A stretch of 64,000 nt of DNA from Myxococcus stipitatus DSM 14675 (GTDB lineage: Bacteria; Myxococcota; Myxococcia; Myxococcales; Myxococcaceae): assembly GCF_000331735.1 (NCBI RefSeq), contig NC_020126.1:248001-312000 (forward strand). The letters run 5' to 3'. Within the stretch, counting starts at the first letter, position 1. Every line of letters begins with the position of its first letter. The notes under the pieces were generated by a model. That model was not told the DNA's origin. It searched no databases and saw only the letters and a list, made by a program, of their open reading frames with translations. Below, piece after piece: positions 1 through 8,551 of this stretch. Made by a program: the position numbers and the translations under genes.

Positions 1-161
1 ACGGCCAGCACCAGCGCGCCACACGCCAGCGCATAGCGGGCGTTGGCCGCGCGCGCGCCCACCATCAACAGCGCCGCCGCCAGGCCCAGCGCCACCAGCG
101 TGCCCTGCCAGAGCGAGTGCAGCAGCGCCCACCCCAGGGACTCCATCACCAGGCCGCTCAT
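1..161 (-). CDS. M56/BlaR1-type membrane metalloprotease, N-terminal part
   Basis: Only the first 53 or so codons lie in the window; the gene runs off the left edge. The visible protein begins MSGLVMESLGWALLHSLWQG and continues with a hydrophobic helix, the usual first membrane segment of M56 (BlaR1/MecR1) sensor proteases. Its ATG overlaps the stop of the BlaI-type repressor gene (ATGA overlap at 158-161), so the two are translationally coupled. In the family, the protease senses a signal in the envelope and triggers loss of the BlaI partner. The zinc motif is outside the window, so activity cannot be judged. Confidence 0.85.
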   Translation of the reverse strand, partial: MSGLVMESLGWALLHSLWQGTLVALGLAAALLMVGARAANARYALACGALVLA

Positions 162-556
162 TCGTCCGCTCCTTCCAGGGAATCCAGCAGCTGACGCAGC
201 TCCGCCAGCTCCTCGGGGCTCGTCTTGCGAGAGGACAGCGCCTGCATCGCCAGCCGCGCGGGAGAGCCACCGAAGGCGCGCTCCACCAGGTCCGTCACCA
301 GCTGCCGCTGCGTGCGCTGCTCCGTCGCCCGAGCCCGGTACACGTGCGCGCGCTGCGACTCGTCGCGCTCCACCAGGCCCTTGTCCGTCATGATCTGCAT
401 CAGCTTGAGCACCGTCGTGTAGCCCGTGCCTTCCTCGGGCTCCTTCCGGTTCAGCGACTCGTGGACCTCTCGCACCGTGCTGTCCCCGCGCGCCCAGAGC
501 ACCCGCAGGATGGCCAGCTCGCCGTCCGTCGGACGCGGCAGCTTCGATTCACTCAT
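158..556 (-). CDS. BlaI/MecI/CopY family transcriptional repressor
   Basis: A 132-residue winged-helix repressor. The N-terminal stretch RPTDGELAILRVLWARGDST followed by VREVHE and TGYTTVLKLMQIM is the typical BlaI winged-helix DNA-binding domain, and the C-terminal helix with a MQALSS segment is the dimerisation part. I chose the ATG at 556 (MSESKLPRP) because GAGAGGAAG sits just upstream; an upstream start at 577 has no such site. It is followed with a 4-bp overlap by an M56 protease, the usual blaI-blaR pair. Repeated TTCGTAGATG elements upstream are probable self-operators. The controlled function (beta-lactam response or other envelope stress) is not shown by the sequence. Confidence 0.9.
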   Translation of the reverse strand: MSESKLPRPTDGELAILRVLWARGDSTVREVHESLNRKEPEEGTGYTTVLKLMQIMTDKGLVERDESQRAHVYRARATEQRTQRQLVTDLVERAFGGSPARLAMQALSSRKTSPEELAELRQLLDSLEGADE

Positions 557-955
557 GGCTTCCTCTCGACAATCCACGACGTCATCATACGAATGGGTTC
601 GTAGATGTCAACGAAGGGCTTCGTAGATGCGTCGGGTGGGGTGGTCTTCGCTCGGTGAGTGTGGGTTTTTCGCGAGCCTGGGGCCCGCATTGCTCATCGC
701 GGCGCCTGCCTGCTCCAGGGATTTTCCCACGCGGAGAAGCGGGGAGCCTCGCGGGTGGGAAGGCCGTTGCCCACGGAGGGGAACGCAGGTTCCTCACAAG
801 CACCCCCGCGGTCTTGCCCGCTCCTCCCCCGGGGTGGTGGGTCCGTCGCCGTGGAAGCGGCCGGGCAGGCGCTCCTGCTGGCACAAAGGGTGAAAAAGCC
901 CTCCTCGCGACGGGCCATCGGGGCTCGAGAAGAACACGCAAGACGAGGCAGACAC
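557..955. other. Intergenic region, divergent promoters
   Basis: About 400 bp between the BlaI gene (leftward) and the exported protein gene at 956 (rightward). Apart from the operator-like repeats at 588-629 I see no convincing gene; the ORFs here lack a ribosome binding site and have untypical composition. It presumably holds two divergent promoters, but no clear -35/-10 pair stands out. Confidence 0.5.
588..629. promoter_or_regulatory. Probable BlaI operator cluster
   Basis: Directly upstream of the repressor gene, TACGAA-TGGG-TTCGTA forms a perfect 6-bp inverted repeat (588-603). TTCGT at 598-602 pairs again with ACGAA at 611-615, and the 10-mer TTCGTAGATG occurs twice, at 598-607 and 620-629, 22 bp apart (about two helical turns). 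Arrays of half-sites with this geometry suit a dimeric winged-helix repressor that represses its own operon. Confidence 0.5.
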
Positions 956-1876
956 ATGAAGGTGCGGAGCAGTTGGTTGGGGGCGGCTTGTGCCGCAGTG
1001 GTGAGTGTCGCGGGTGTCGCGGACGCGCATGATTTGACGTGCACGAAGCTGGTGAACGGGCAGGCGTCGGTGGAGGCGACGGCGTTCCCCTTCACGGCGA
1101 ACTACAGCTTCGAGGTCACGAACGTGCACCCGACGTTGCCGTCCATCCTGTTGACGGCGCTGGACCCGTTGCTGGTGACGCGAGGCTTCGTCTTCACGCC
1201 GCCGCCGCCGTTCCCGATTGCCGTGGGTGCGTCGGTGACGTCGAACTTCGCGTTGACCATCGCCAGCCTCGAGGATTGCCAGGCGCTGGCGAACCTGGAC
1301 GGCACGCCGGACAACAACATCGACAACCAGTTCACCGCGGGCTTCGACCTGGGCTCGGGTCTGTGCACGGCGCGCGTCACCTGCGGGCCGCCGACCGCCT
1401 GCGCCAACGCGACGCGTGGGCTGGACTTCTGGCGCAACCACATCCCGGCGGTGACGCAGTGCCTGGCCGGTGGGCCCATCCCGGTGGCCAGCCTGGGCAT
1501 CGTCGTCGCGCTGCCTGACGCGGAGGGCCTGCTCTGGGGCAACCCGAACAACTACCCCATCACCAACCTGCCGCGCAGCGAGCTGGACCGCATCCGCTTC
1601 CTGGCCGCGCGCGCCATGCTGGTGGCCACCTGCAACCAGCGCGTCTTCGGCGGCCTGACGGTTCCGCCCAACCTGCTGGCGCTCATCCTGACCGCGCTCG
1701 GCACGGTGGACTGCGACACGCTCACCACGCTCACCGGGCAGCTGGATACCTACAACGCGTCCTGTGAGACGGCGCCGTTCCCCGCGGGCTTCGACCCGGG
1801 CCCCTCGACGCCCGAGGCCGCTCAAGCGCTGGGCATCGACTTCACCCTTCCCACGCTCCTGCCCTGCCTGCCCTGA
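956..1876 (+). CDS. Exported Cys-containing protein of unknown function
   Basis: 306 residues. The start at 956 (MKVRSSWLGAACAAVVSVAG) gives a clear Sec signal peptide ending near ADA-HDL, and GAGG lies a few bases upstream; the longer reading frame upstream is not plausible. The mature protein has paired cysteines (for example the CGPPTACANATRG region), suggesting disulfides outside the cytoplasm. A segment RGLDFWRNHIP recalls the 'xxG(Y/F)WKNH' type motif found in some secreted actinobacterial and myxobacterial proteins, followed by PDAEGLLWG and a helical RFLAARAMLVATCN stretch. No enzyme motif is visible. The lipoprotein gene 54 bp downstream may be co-transcribed. Confidence 0.75.
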   Translation: MKVRSSWLGAACAAVVSVAGVADAHDLTCTKLVNGQASVEATAFPFTANYSFEVTNVHPTLPSILLTALDPLLVTRGFVFTPPPPFPIAVGASVTSNFALTIASLEDCQALANLDGTPDNNIDNQFTAGFDLGSGLCTARVTCGPPTACANATRGLDFWRNHIPAVTQCLAGGPIPVASLGIVVALPDAEGLLWGNPNNYPITNLPRSELDRIRFLAARAMLVATCNQRVFGGLTVPPNLLALILTALGTVDCDTLTTLTGQLDTYNASCETAPFPAGFDPGPSTPEAAQALGIDFTLPTLLPCLP

Positions 1877-1930
1877 GCGTCAAACCCTTCCAAGACATCG
1901 CAACACACAAAGACTTTGAGGAGATTCGTC

Positions 1931-2581
1931 ATGAAGAAGTTCCTGTTGTCCGCCCTGGGGGCCTCGGTCCTCGCGCTCTCCGCCTGCAGTGGCGCTGATG
2001 ATTCGACGCCTGTCCCTGGGGGTGAGACCCCGGTCCCTGGGGGTGAGACCCCGGTTCCCGGTGGTGAGACCCCGGTTCCCGGCGGTGAGAACCCGATTCC
2101 GGGCGGTGAGAACCCCAACCCGGTTCCCGGTGGCGAGAACCCGGGCACGCCCTCCGCGCAGACCTTCGAGCTGCGCATCAAGGGCGAGGGCATTGGCGAC
2201 TACACGTCGCTCAAGGTGCCCATCTCCGGGGTGAGCATCCTGGCGGACGGCAAGCCGCTGGCGGCGAACGTGCTGACCGACATGGTGGAGCTCGTCGCCA
2301 CTCCGGCGCACTCGCCGCTGGCCGCGCGCTTCACCGTCCCGGCCGGGGTCGACAAGGTCAAGGTCACCGTGCACTTCAACGCCATGGGCAACTTCGCCAA
2401 GAACGGCGCCCGTGCGACGGAGCTGGATGCCCGCGTGGCGCCCGTCACGTTCGAGGCCCGCGTGAGTGACCTGCGCATCCGTGGCCGCGCGGTGGTGGTG
2501 CTCGACATGGCCCGCTCCATGGTGCCCATGAAGGCGTCCAGCACCATGCTCATGCTGCCCAATGGCGCGGTGAAGTTCTGA
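1931..2581 (+). CDS. Lipoprotein with PVPGGET repeats
   Basis: 216 residues. The ATG at 1931 is preferred over the one at 1916 because MKKFLLSALGASVLALSAC is a textbook lipoprotein signal with LSAC lipobox (Cys19); GAGGAGATTCGTC precedes it. Residues 27-70 are six copies of a P(V/I)PGGE(T/N) heptapeptide, probably a flexible stalk on the membrane surface. The C-terminal 145 residues (from TFELRIKGEG) look like a beta-sandwich of the DUF4382-like type found in other lipoproteins; that family call is tentative. No catalytic motif is seen. Confidence 0.75.
   Translation: MKKFLLSALGASVLALSACSGADDSTPVPGGETPVPGGETPVPGGETPVPGGENPIPGGENPNPVPGGENPGTPSAQTFELRIKGEGIGDYTSLKVPISGVSILADGKPLAANVLTDMVELVATPAHSPLAARFTVPAGVDKVKVTVHFNAMGNFAKNGARATELDARVAPVTFEARVSDLRIRGRAVVVLDMARSMVPMKASSTMLMLPNGAVKF
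2009..2140 (+). repeat. Tandem 21-bp repeats encoding PVPGGE(T/N)
   Basis: Five consecutive 21-bp units and a sixth after a two-codon interruption encode the proline/glycine stalk of the lipoprotein. The copies differ mainly at third codon positions (CCTGGGGGT, CCCGGTGGT, CCCGGCGGT), so the peptide is selected more than the DNA, though recent copying is visible in the first three units. Confidence 0.9.
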
Positions 2582-2594
2582 CCTTGTCTGATGC

Positions 2595-2626
2595 ACCCGG
2601 GTGGCGGCGGAGCAGCGCCACCCGGT
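2595..2626. terminator. Hairpin between convergent genes
   Basis: CCGGGTGGCG (2597-2606) pairs perfectly with CGCCACCCGG (2616-2625) around a 9-base loop, located between the stops of the lipoprotein and the hydroxylase gene. There is no T-run, so it is a structural candidate rather than a classical intrinsic terminator. Confidence 0.45.
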
Positions 2627-2632
2627 GAGACT

Positions 2633-3457
2633 TCAGGGCGAGCCTTCCGGGCTCGCCGGTGCCTCTTCCGGCTGGGTTCCCTGGCCGTCCTTGCCCTGCC
2701 AGAAGCGCTTGGGGTGGCCATCACCCCGCGTGCCTCCCGACAGCCGGTCCACCCACGGGTAGCGCTGGGCCTCCTCGGCCGTGTAGCCCAGGTTGAAGAC
2801 GGTGGCGCTCTTGGGGAGCTCGGCGGCCTTCGAGTAGTAGGTGCCGAAGAGGCGGTCCCAGAAGTAGTTGGTGATGCCGAAGTTGCCCTGCTCGTTGTGG
2901 AAGTGGTGAGACAGGTGCAGCCGCTTGATCTCCTTCAGGAAGCCGAGCTTGGGCGTGTAGTTCAGGTGCTGGATGCAGTGGCAGAACTCGTAGAAGCACG
3001 TGATGACCATCGCCCAGCCCAGGGCGGCCGCGGCTCCGGACCTGCCACCAATCAGGTAGCCGATGGGTGCAATCACGCCTCCCACCGTCGGCAGCACGTT
3101 GGCCAGCGCGCCGAAGAGCACGCGCAGGTCATTGGGGTCCTGGTGGTGGTCGAAGTGGATGCGCTTCCACGTGGACGCGGTCAGGGGCGACTTGTAGAGC
3201 CACCGCGCGTGCAGGATGTTGCGGTGCACCAGGTACCAGCCGAAGGGGAACGCCACGCTGGCGGCCAACATGGCCAGCAGCATGCGCAGCGGGTTCTCGA
3301 ACCACTTCACCGCGAACACCAGGCTGACGATGCCCACGGTGATGTAGGCGATGACGGCGTAGTAGGTGAAGAACGAGTAGACGAGGTCGCCCAACGTCAT
3401 GCGGTCGAGTTGGTGCTTCCGGTTCTTCAGGAACGAAAAGGGTGCGCTGACCGCCAC
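2633..3457 (-). CDS. Sterol desaturase / fatty acid hydroxylase family membrane protein
   Basis: 274 residues. Histidine clusters of the integral-membrane di-iron hydroxylases are present in order: HRNILH, HFDHHQ, then HCIQH and HLSHHFHNE. Four or so hydrophobic segments surround them (for example VIAYITVGIVSLVFAV and AVAFPFGWYLV region). The family hydroxylates or desaturates lipids or carotenoids using O2. I chose the GTG at 3457 (MAVSAPFSFLKN) because GAGGGAT lies 4-10 bases upstream; an internal ATG at 3400 is the alternative. The gene stands alone, facing the upstream lipoprotein. The substrate cannot be told from sequence. Confidence 0.85.
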   Translation of the reverse strand: MAVSAPFSFLKNRKHQLDRMTLGDLVYSFFTYYAVIAYITVGIVSLVFAVKWFENPLRMLLAMLAASVAFPFGWYLVHRNILHARWLYKSPLTASTWKRIHFDHHQDPNDLRVLFGALANVLPTVGGVIAPIGYLIGGRSGAAAALGWAMVITCFYEFCHCIQHLNYTPKLGFLKEIKRLHLSHHFHNEQGNFGITNYFWDRLFGTYYSKAAELPKSATVFNLGYTAEEAQRYPWVDRLSGGTRGDGHPKRFWQGKDGQGTQPEEAPASPEGSP

Positions 3458-3755
3458 GGTATCCCTCGCAGATGGACGCTGCCCGTCAGGGGCAGTGGAG
3501 CAGATGGGGCGCGCCATGCCCGCCGGCCTGGGGCATTCGGCGTCGCTGTGAGTAGCAGCTGCCCGGCGCGCTCGCGCCACAATCATCCGGCGCGCTTTTA
3601 CGTTTTTCTGGGCCCGGAGAGAAGGACCGCTGCTGTCGAGCCTGTCGGTGGGTCGCCTGTTCCACTGCTGGGACGGGGGGCAGGCCGACGGGCGGGCTTC
3701 CCAAGGGTACACCCACGGCCCACCTTCCACGGAGGATCAGCGGGGGGAGGGCCTC

Positions 3756-4091
3756 ATGGCGCAGAAGGTCGGGGAGCACAAGTCTCGGGGGAGCAGCCGG
3801 GCCCGGAGTCCCATGGCCCTGGTGACTCGTGGCGTGGAGGCGGAGGGGCGAGGGGCGCTGGCCCTACGTCGGACTACCTCGGAGTACCGGGCCGCGGCGG
3901 AGGAGCAGGCGGCGCGGGTGCGAGAGGAAATCGAGGCGGCGCTCGTGGTGGCGCGCGACACGCGAGAGGCCATCGAGCGGCGAATCGCCAGCGAGCTGCA
4001 CGCGCCTCCCGTGCCCCCTGGGGGTGTCCGGGAGCAGGCGCCTCGGCGCAAGGCGCTCCGGCGCGCCCACCCGCGCAAGGTCCGGCACTAG
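3756..4091 (+). CDS. Small hypothetical coiled-coil protein
   Basis: 111 residues starting MAQKVGEHKSRG; GGGGGAGGG just upstream decides the start over the frame-open ATG at 3648. The middle (residues about 45-80) is a long charged alpha-helix rich in Glu, Ala and Arg, likely a coiled coil, and the C-terminus is strongly basic (RRKALRRAHPRK). No signal peptide or membrane segment. Function unknown; a basic tail could bind nucleic acid or membrane, but that is a guess. Confidence 0.55.
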   Translation: MAQKVGEHKSRGSSRARSPMALVTRGVEAEGRGALALRRTTSEYRAAAEEQAARVREEIEAALVVARDTREAIERRIASELHAPPVPPGGVREQAPRRKALRRAHPRKVRH

Positions 4092-4142
4092 TCGGCGGAA
4101 GGACGTCCGCGTCGCCCGCGAAGGCAGGGCGGCGCGGAGTGC

Positions 4143-5309
4143 TCAGTTCGGGACGCGGGAGCTCTCGGGGGCGGGCCGCGCGGCGTCCTGCTCCGAGACG
4201 GGCTCCAGGGGGGCGGGGGGAATGGCGGACTCGTCCCCCAGGCCCTTGAGCTTGCGCGCGAGCTGCGCGGCCTGCTCGCCCTTCGCGCCCAGCTCATGGC
4301 CCTGCGCGCCGATGAAGGACACCCGGGCGCGCTCCAGCAAGGCCACCTGGGCGTGGAGCTGCGCGAGCAGTCGCTCCCGCTTCCGGCTCAGGGCGTCCAG
4401 GTGGTTGAGCTCCTCGCCCAGCGAGGACGCGGCCAGCTCCAGTTGGCGCCGGGCCACCGAGTCCTGGATGGCGGCGGCGCGCGCCCGCAGCTCCTTCACC
4501 TGCGCGTCCACGTCGTGCGCGACGACGGAGTCCAGCTGCGCCGTCAGCGCCGCGTGGGCCTCCGCGAGCGAGAAGCTCTCCGAGGCCATCTTCTCCAGCA
4601 CGTCCAGGAGCTCCTGGCGCCCGGGGCTGGGCGGCATGCGCAGCACCGCCGTCTTGCAGTGCTGATACAGCCCCACCGCGCGCGTGGTCAGCTCCTGGGC
4701 CTCGCCCTTGAGCGCGCCCTTCAGCGTGTTGCCCCGCGCCTCCACGGCGTCGGTGTGCAGCATCAGGTGCGAGGGCAGCGTGCCGATGCTCCAGAAGAGG
4801 GCGACGCACGCGTAGCCCAGCACCTGGGACAAGAGGCCCGTGCCGCCCAGGAAGTTCGCGTCCATCACCTGCTGCACGTACAGGCCCACCGGGGTGAGCA
4901 TGCCCGCGGCGGCGGCGCTCGCGGCGACGGAGGTGGACGCGCCGGCGCCCGCGCCCTCGCGGCCATGGCCCAGCCAGGCCACCAGCGCCGCGGCGATGGC
5001 GCCCGCCACGCTCTGCGGCAGCGGGGCGGGGGCGGCGAAGAAGAAGGGGAAGACGGGCAGCACCATCAGGGCCGCGCGCAGGCCCAAGGCGTAGCCCTGG
5101 GTGGGCTTCGCGGCGGCGAGCGCGGCGGCCACCACCGCGAAGTAACCGGGCTCCAGCGACAGGTGCACCACGTGCTGGAAGGGCTCCCAGAGTCGGAGCG
5201 CCAGCGCCGCGAAGATGCCCATGCAGGCTCCACCCCCCAGCGCGCGCACGGTGCGGGACTCGAACTCCTCGCGGTGGAGGAACTGCATGGAGAAGGCCAT
5301 GGGCTGCAC
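4143..5309 (-). CDS. Membrane protein with N-terminal TM bundle and C-terminal coiled coil
   Basis: 388 residues. Residues 20-185 hold about six hydrophobic segments with a layout resembling FUSC/aromatic-acid-exporter-type N-domains; residues 200-350 are a charged, leucine-rich helical region likely to form coiled coils, and the tail is Pro/Glu rich. The frame opens with GTG at 5309 and has an ATG at 5300 (MAFSMQFLHREE); CAGGA precedes both. It starts 8 bp after the stop of the VWA gene, so the two form an operon. No transporter motif is decisive, so function is unknown. Confidence 0.7.
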   Translation of the reverse strand: MQPMAFSMQFLHREEFESRTVRALGGGACMGIFAALALRLWEPFQHVVHLSLEPGYFAVVAAALAAAKPTQGYALGLRAALMVLPVFPFFFAAPAPLPQSVAGAIAAALVAWLGHGREGAGAGASTSVAASAAAAGMLTPVGLYVQQVMDANFLGGTGLLSQVLGYACVALFWSIGTLPSHLMLHTDAVEARGNTLKGALKGEAQELTTRAVGLYQHCKTAVLRMPPSPGRQELLDVLEKMASESFSLAEAHAALTAQLDSVVAHDVDAQVKELRARAAAIQDSVARRQLELAASSLGEELNHLDALSRKRERLLAQLHAQVALLERARVSFIGAQGHELGAKGEQAAQLARKLKGLGDESAIPPAPLEPVSEQDAARPAPESSRVPN

Positions 5310-5317
5310 CGTCCTGC

Positions 5318-6754
5318 CTAGTACGCGTTGTTCTCGCCGAAGTTCTTCATCGTCTTCTTGTAGAGCTTCAGCGATTCCCGGCGGACGTCGCCGTCGTTGG
5401 CCGCGTTCCCATAGGCTGCCTCTGCTTGGTCCAGCTCCGCAAGCTCACTGGAGAGCGCCGAGGCGGACGAGCCGAAAAGCCTGCGAGCGTTGCTTAGCAG
5501 ACCGACCGCGGCGCTCCGGTTGCCCAATTGCATCTCCTTCACCGCGGCGCGCATCTGCTGGGTTCCCAACGCTCGCACGGCGTGCACGCGCACATCCCGG
5601 TCCAGGTTTTCGCGCACCAGGGACGGGTCGTCGGTGACGCTCGCCTTCAGCGCCAGCGTCGTCTGCGCCTGGGTGTCTCGCCCCACGTCCACGTAGTGCG
5701 CGGAGGCGGAGAGCACGGGCAGGGGCTCGGTGGAGGCGGGCGCCGCCAGCGTCAGCTTCACGACGACACGCACGGTCTGCTCGCCCGCCATGTCGTACAG
5801 GGGCACCTTGACGATGGAGCCCTCGCGCGTGGAGGGCAGGCCCAGGACCTCCGCGGAGTGGACATGCGCGGGCAGCTCCAGCCGCAGCTCCACCTTCCGG
5901 GCCACGGTGCTGGTGGCCTGGTCCAGCTCGCGGGAGAAGACCTCCGACAGGCGGGCGGAGTCGTCGATGAAGCCGGAGAAGCCGCCGCCCTGCTCCGCCA
6001 TGCCGCGCATGAGGGCGGCGTGGAAGTCCTCGCCCACGCCCAGCGCGCTCACGGTGACGCCCCGGTCGCGCAGCTCCCGGGTGATGCGCAGCAGCTCCGG
6101 CTCCGAGGTGAGGCCCGTGGTGGGCTGGCCATCACTCAGCAGGATGGCGCGGCTGACCTTGAACTCCGGCAGGTAGGGGTACAGGGCGGTGGCCGCCTCC
6201 TGGAGCGCCCCGCTGATGTTGGTGGAGCCGTCCGAGTAGATGCCCTGGATGAGGGAGAGCAGGTCCTCGCGGACCTCCTTCGTGACGAGGCGGCTGGGGA
6301 TGACCGTCACGTCGGTGCCGTAGTGCACCAGCGCCAGGCGGTCCTCGGGGGTGAGCCGGCGCACCAACTCCATGGCGGCGCGCTGGGCGTCGTTGTGCTT
6401 GCGCCCCGCCATGGAGCCGGACCGGTCTACGACGAGCGCCAGGTTGACGGGGACGCGCCGGCCGGGAGGCGCCGGGCGGGCCTTGAGCTCCATCCAGGCG
6501 AAGGCCTCGCTGGGGCCCGTCTGGACGTAGGCGCCCGACAGCTTGCCCGACAGGGTGAGGGCGCCGGAGGTCGGCTCGGAGGCCACCAGGGGGAGGATGG
6601 CGGTGGACTCGGGCTCGTTGGGCAGGGACACCGTGTGGCTGGTGTCGGTGACGGGTGGGGGCGGTGGGGGCACGGGGGCCGGGGGCTTGCCCAGCGAGAG
6701 CGCGCCCAGGGCGAGCAATCCAGCGGCGGACAGCAGCAACAGGGTGCGGTTCAT
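5318..6754 (-). CDS. VWA-domain protein with N-terminal membrane anchor
   Basis: 478 residues from the ATG at 6754 (MNRTLLLLSAAGLLALGALS), with CCGAGGCACGC upstream. A hydrophobic signal/anchor is followed by a proline-rich linker (PPPPPP), a vault-like beta region, then a von Willebrand A domain with an intact MIDAS motif DRSGSM near residue 110 and the later T and D positions (ILLSDGQPTTG). The C-terminal third is beta-rich then helical. VWA proteins of this kind act as metal-dependent adhesion or assembly scaffolds in the periplasm. First gene of a two-gene operon with the downstream coiled-coil membrane protein. Confidence 0.85.
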   Translation of the reverse strand: MNRTLLLLSAAGLLALGALSLGKPPAPVPPPPPPVTDTSHTVSLPNEPESTAILPLVASEPTSGALTLSGKLSGAYVQTGPSEAFAWMELKARPAPPGRRVPVNLALVVDRSGSMAGRKHNDAQRAAMELVRRLTPEDRLALVHYGTDVTVIPSRLVTKEVREDLLSLIQGIYSDGSTNISGALQEAATALYPYLPEFKVSRAILLSDGQPTTGLTSEPELLRITRELRDRGVTVSALGVGEDFHAALMRGMAEQGGGFSGFIDDSARLSEVFSRELDQATSTVARKVELRLELPAHVHSAEVLGLPSTREGSIVKVPLYDMAGEQTVRVVVKLTLAAPASTEPLPVLSASAHYVDVGRDTQAQTTLALKASVTDDPSLVRENLDRDVRVHAVRALGTQQMRAAVKEMQLGNRSAAVGLLSNARRLFGSSASALSSELAELDQAEAAYGNAANDGDVRRESLKLYKKTMKNFGENNAY

Positions 6755-7024
6755 GCGTGCCTCGGGGGTGGGAAGGGCGGACGTGGACGCCACACTCTCC
6801 CGTCCGACCCCGGGCCGCATCGGTCACCGGGAGGAGGGTCCCCCCGATGACGGATACGTCCAGCCCCCCTCGTGGATCCACCCCGGCCCGCATAAAGCGC
6901 GGGGGGAACGCAACCGTGATGCACGAATGGTCGATAACCAGTGCAAGGCGTCGACTTCGATGAATCCTCCTGGCCTCGGACGGCTGGGACCGCACTGGGC
7001 ACTCGCCCCCGGGGAGAAGAGAAC

Positions 7025-8539
7025 ATGACTACGATCGGCAAGCCGGGCTCGCGTCCCACGTCGCTGGTGAAGCAGGAGCCGGTGAAGCAGGTCTCGAAGG
7101 AGACGCGCCCCAACCAGGTGAAGGCGGCGGTGGACCAGCGGATGCGGGACGGCTTCGACGCGGGCCCCCGGACGACGGGCACCGCGGCTCGGCCGACCCG
7201 CGAGGCTCGACCCAACCTGGACGGTGAGGGCGCGCGGCCGCCCGGTGGTCCCGGGGCGACGGTGGGCAAGGCGGCGAGCGCGGCGGCGGACGCCATCAAG
7301 AAGGCCCTGGCGGGCACCGGTCCCCAGGTGAGCACCAACGCGTCCGGCCAGACGGTGGTGGACCTGGGCGCCGGCAACAACTCCGCGACGGTGAAGCAGA
7401 ACACCGACGGCGGGCTGACCATCACCTCCGGCTCCGACACCGTGACGCTGACGGCGGAGCAGTCGCGCAACGCGGTCATCCAGGGCGGCGACGGGGATGA
7501 CTCCATCACCGTGGACGCCAACGTCACGCACAACCTCACGCTGGACGGCGGCGCGGGCAACGACAAGCTCACCGGCGGCAAGGGCAATGACAAGCTCGTC
7601 GGTGGCGCGGGCAACGACACCCTCATCGGCCGCGAGGGCAACGACGCCATCTCCGCGGGCGACGGGGACGACTACATCGAGGGCGGCGCGGGCAACGACA
7701 TCGCCCTGGGCGGCGCCGGGCGCGACGTGCTCTACGGCCTGGACGGCAACGACCTCCTGCTGGGCGGCGGGGACCGCGACTACATCGACGGCGGCGCGGG
7801 CAACGACGTGGCCCTGGGCGGCGCTGGGGATGACCAGGTCCTGGGCGGCCGGGGCAACGACTACCTGAGCGGTGGCGCGGGCAACGACGCGGTGGCGGGC
7901 GGCGCGGGCAAGGACACCGTGCGCGGCAACGCCGGCACCGACAAGCTCTACGTCGAGGAGAACGAGACCACCGACGGGCCGCAGACCGAGCGGACCATCG
8001 TCGACATGACGGACGCGGACAAGCGTGGCCGCTCCATCACGGTGGAGGGCACCGCCGACTTCCAGGCGCGGGTGCAGTCGGACCTGGACGCGATGCGCTC
8101 GCTGCCGTCGGGCCAGGCCCTGCTGGCCACGATGGACAACAGCGGCAAGACGACGACCATCAAGTCGACGACGGGCGGCAACTCCGCGGCGCCCGACAAC
8201 CGTGCGGACGCCTGGTTCAACGCGGACGGCACGCCGGGCAAGGGCACCAACGGCACGGTGAACTACAACACCACCCGCACCTCGCTGGGCAGCGAGGAGT
8301 GGATGACGCGGCCGCCCTCCGTCGCGCTGTTCCACGAGATGGTGCACGCGTCCGACTACAACAACGGCACGCTGGCGCTCGGCGAGAAGAACGGCACCAA
8401 CAACCGCGAGACGTCCGCGGTGGGCCTGCCCATCGACCTGGACCAGAACCCCGCCACGCCCGACGTGGTGCAGCCGGGCCGCCCGGGTGAGAACGTCTTC
8501 CGCGACGACCTCAACCTGCCCACCCGGCCGCGCTACTAG
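7025..8539 (+). CDS. RTX-repeat protein with C-terminal M91-type (NleD-like) zinc protease domain
   Basis: 504 residues; ATG at 7025 follows GGGGAGAAG. There is no Sec signal; residues 1-110 are Pro/Arg/Gln-rich low complexity. Residues about 150-308 carry roughly a dozen GGxGxDxLx nonapeptides (GGAGNDKLTGG, GGEGND-type), the calcium-binding beta-roll of RTX proteins secreted by type I systems. The last 90 residues hold HEMVH (437-441) and downstream NNRETSAVG (Glu462), the zinc ligands and motif of the M91 family, whose known members are injected effectors cutting host kinases. No type I transporter is adjacent. Possibly a secreted predation or anti-competitor factor; the delivery route is unknown. 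Confidence 0.8.
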   Translation: MTTIGKPGSRPTSLVKQEPVKQVSKETRPNQVKAAVDQRMRDGFDAGPRTTGTAARPTREARPNLDGEGARPPGGPGATVGKAASAAADAIKKALAGTGPQVSTNASGQTVVDLGAGNNSATVKQNTDGGLTITSGSDTVTLTAEQSRNAVIQGGDGDDSITVDANVTHNLTLDGGAGNDKLTGGKGNDKLVGGAGNDTLIGREGNDAISAGDGDDYIEGGAGNDIALGGAGRDVLYGLDGNDLLLGGGDRDYIDGGAGNDVALGGAGDDQVLGGRGNDYLSGGAGNDAVAGGAGKDTVRGNAGTDKLYVEENETTDGPQTERTIVDMTDADKRGRSITVEGTADFQARVQSDLDAMRSLPSGQALLATMDNSGKTTTIKSTTGGNSAAPDNRADAWFNADGTPGKGTNGTVNYNTTRTSLGSEEWMTRPPSVALFHEMVHASDYNNGTLALGEKNGTNNRETSAVGLPIDLDQNPATPDVVQPGRPGENVFRDDLNLPTRPRY

Positions 8540-8551
8540 TCTCCGGGCGCC

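Noticed and set aside
7480..7950. Tandem repeats considered as a CRISPR-like or satellite array
   Set aside because: In-frame 27-bp units encode RTX nonapeptides within one gene; no spacers.
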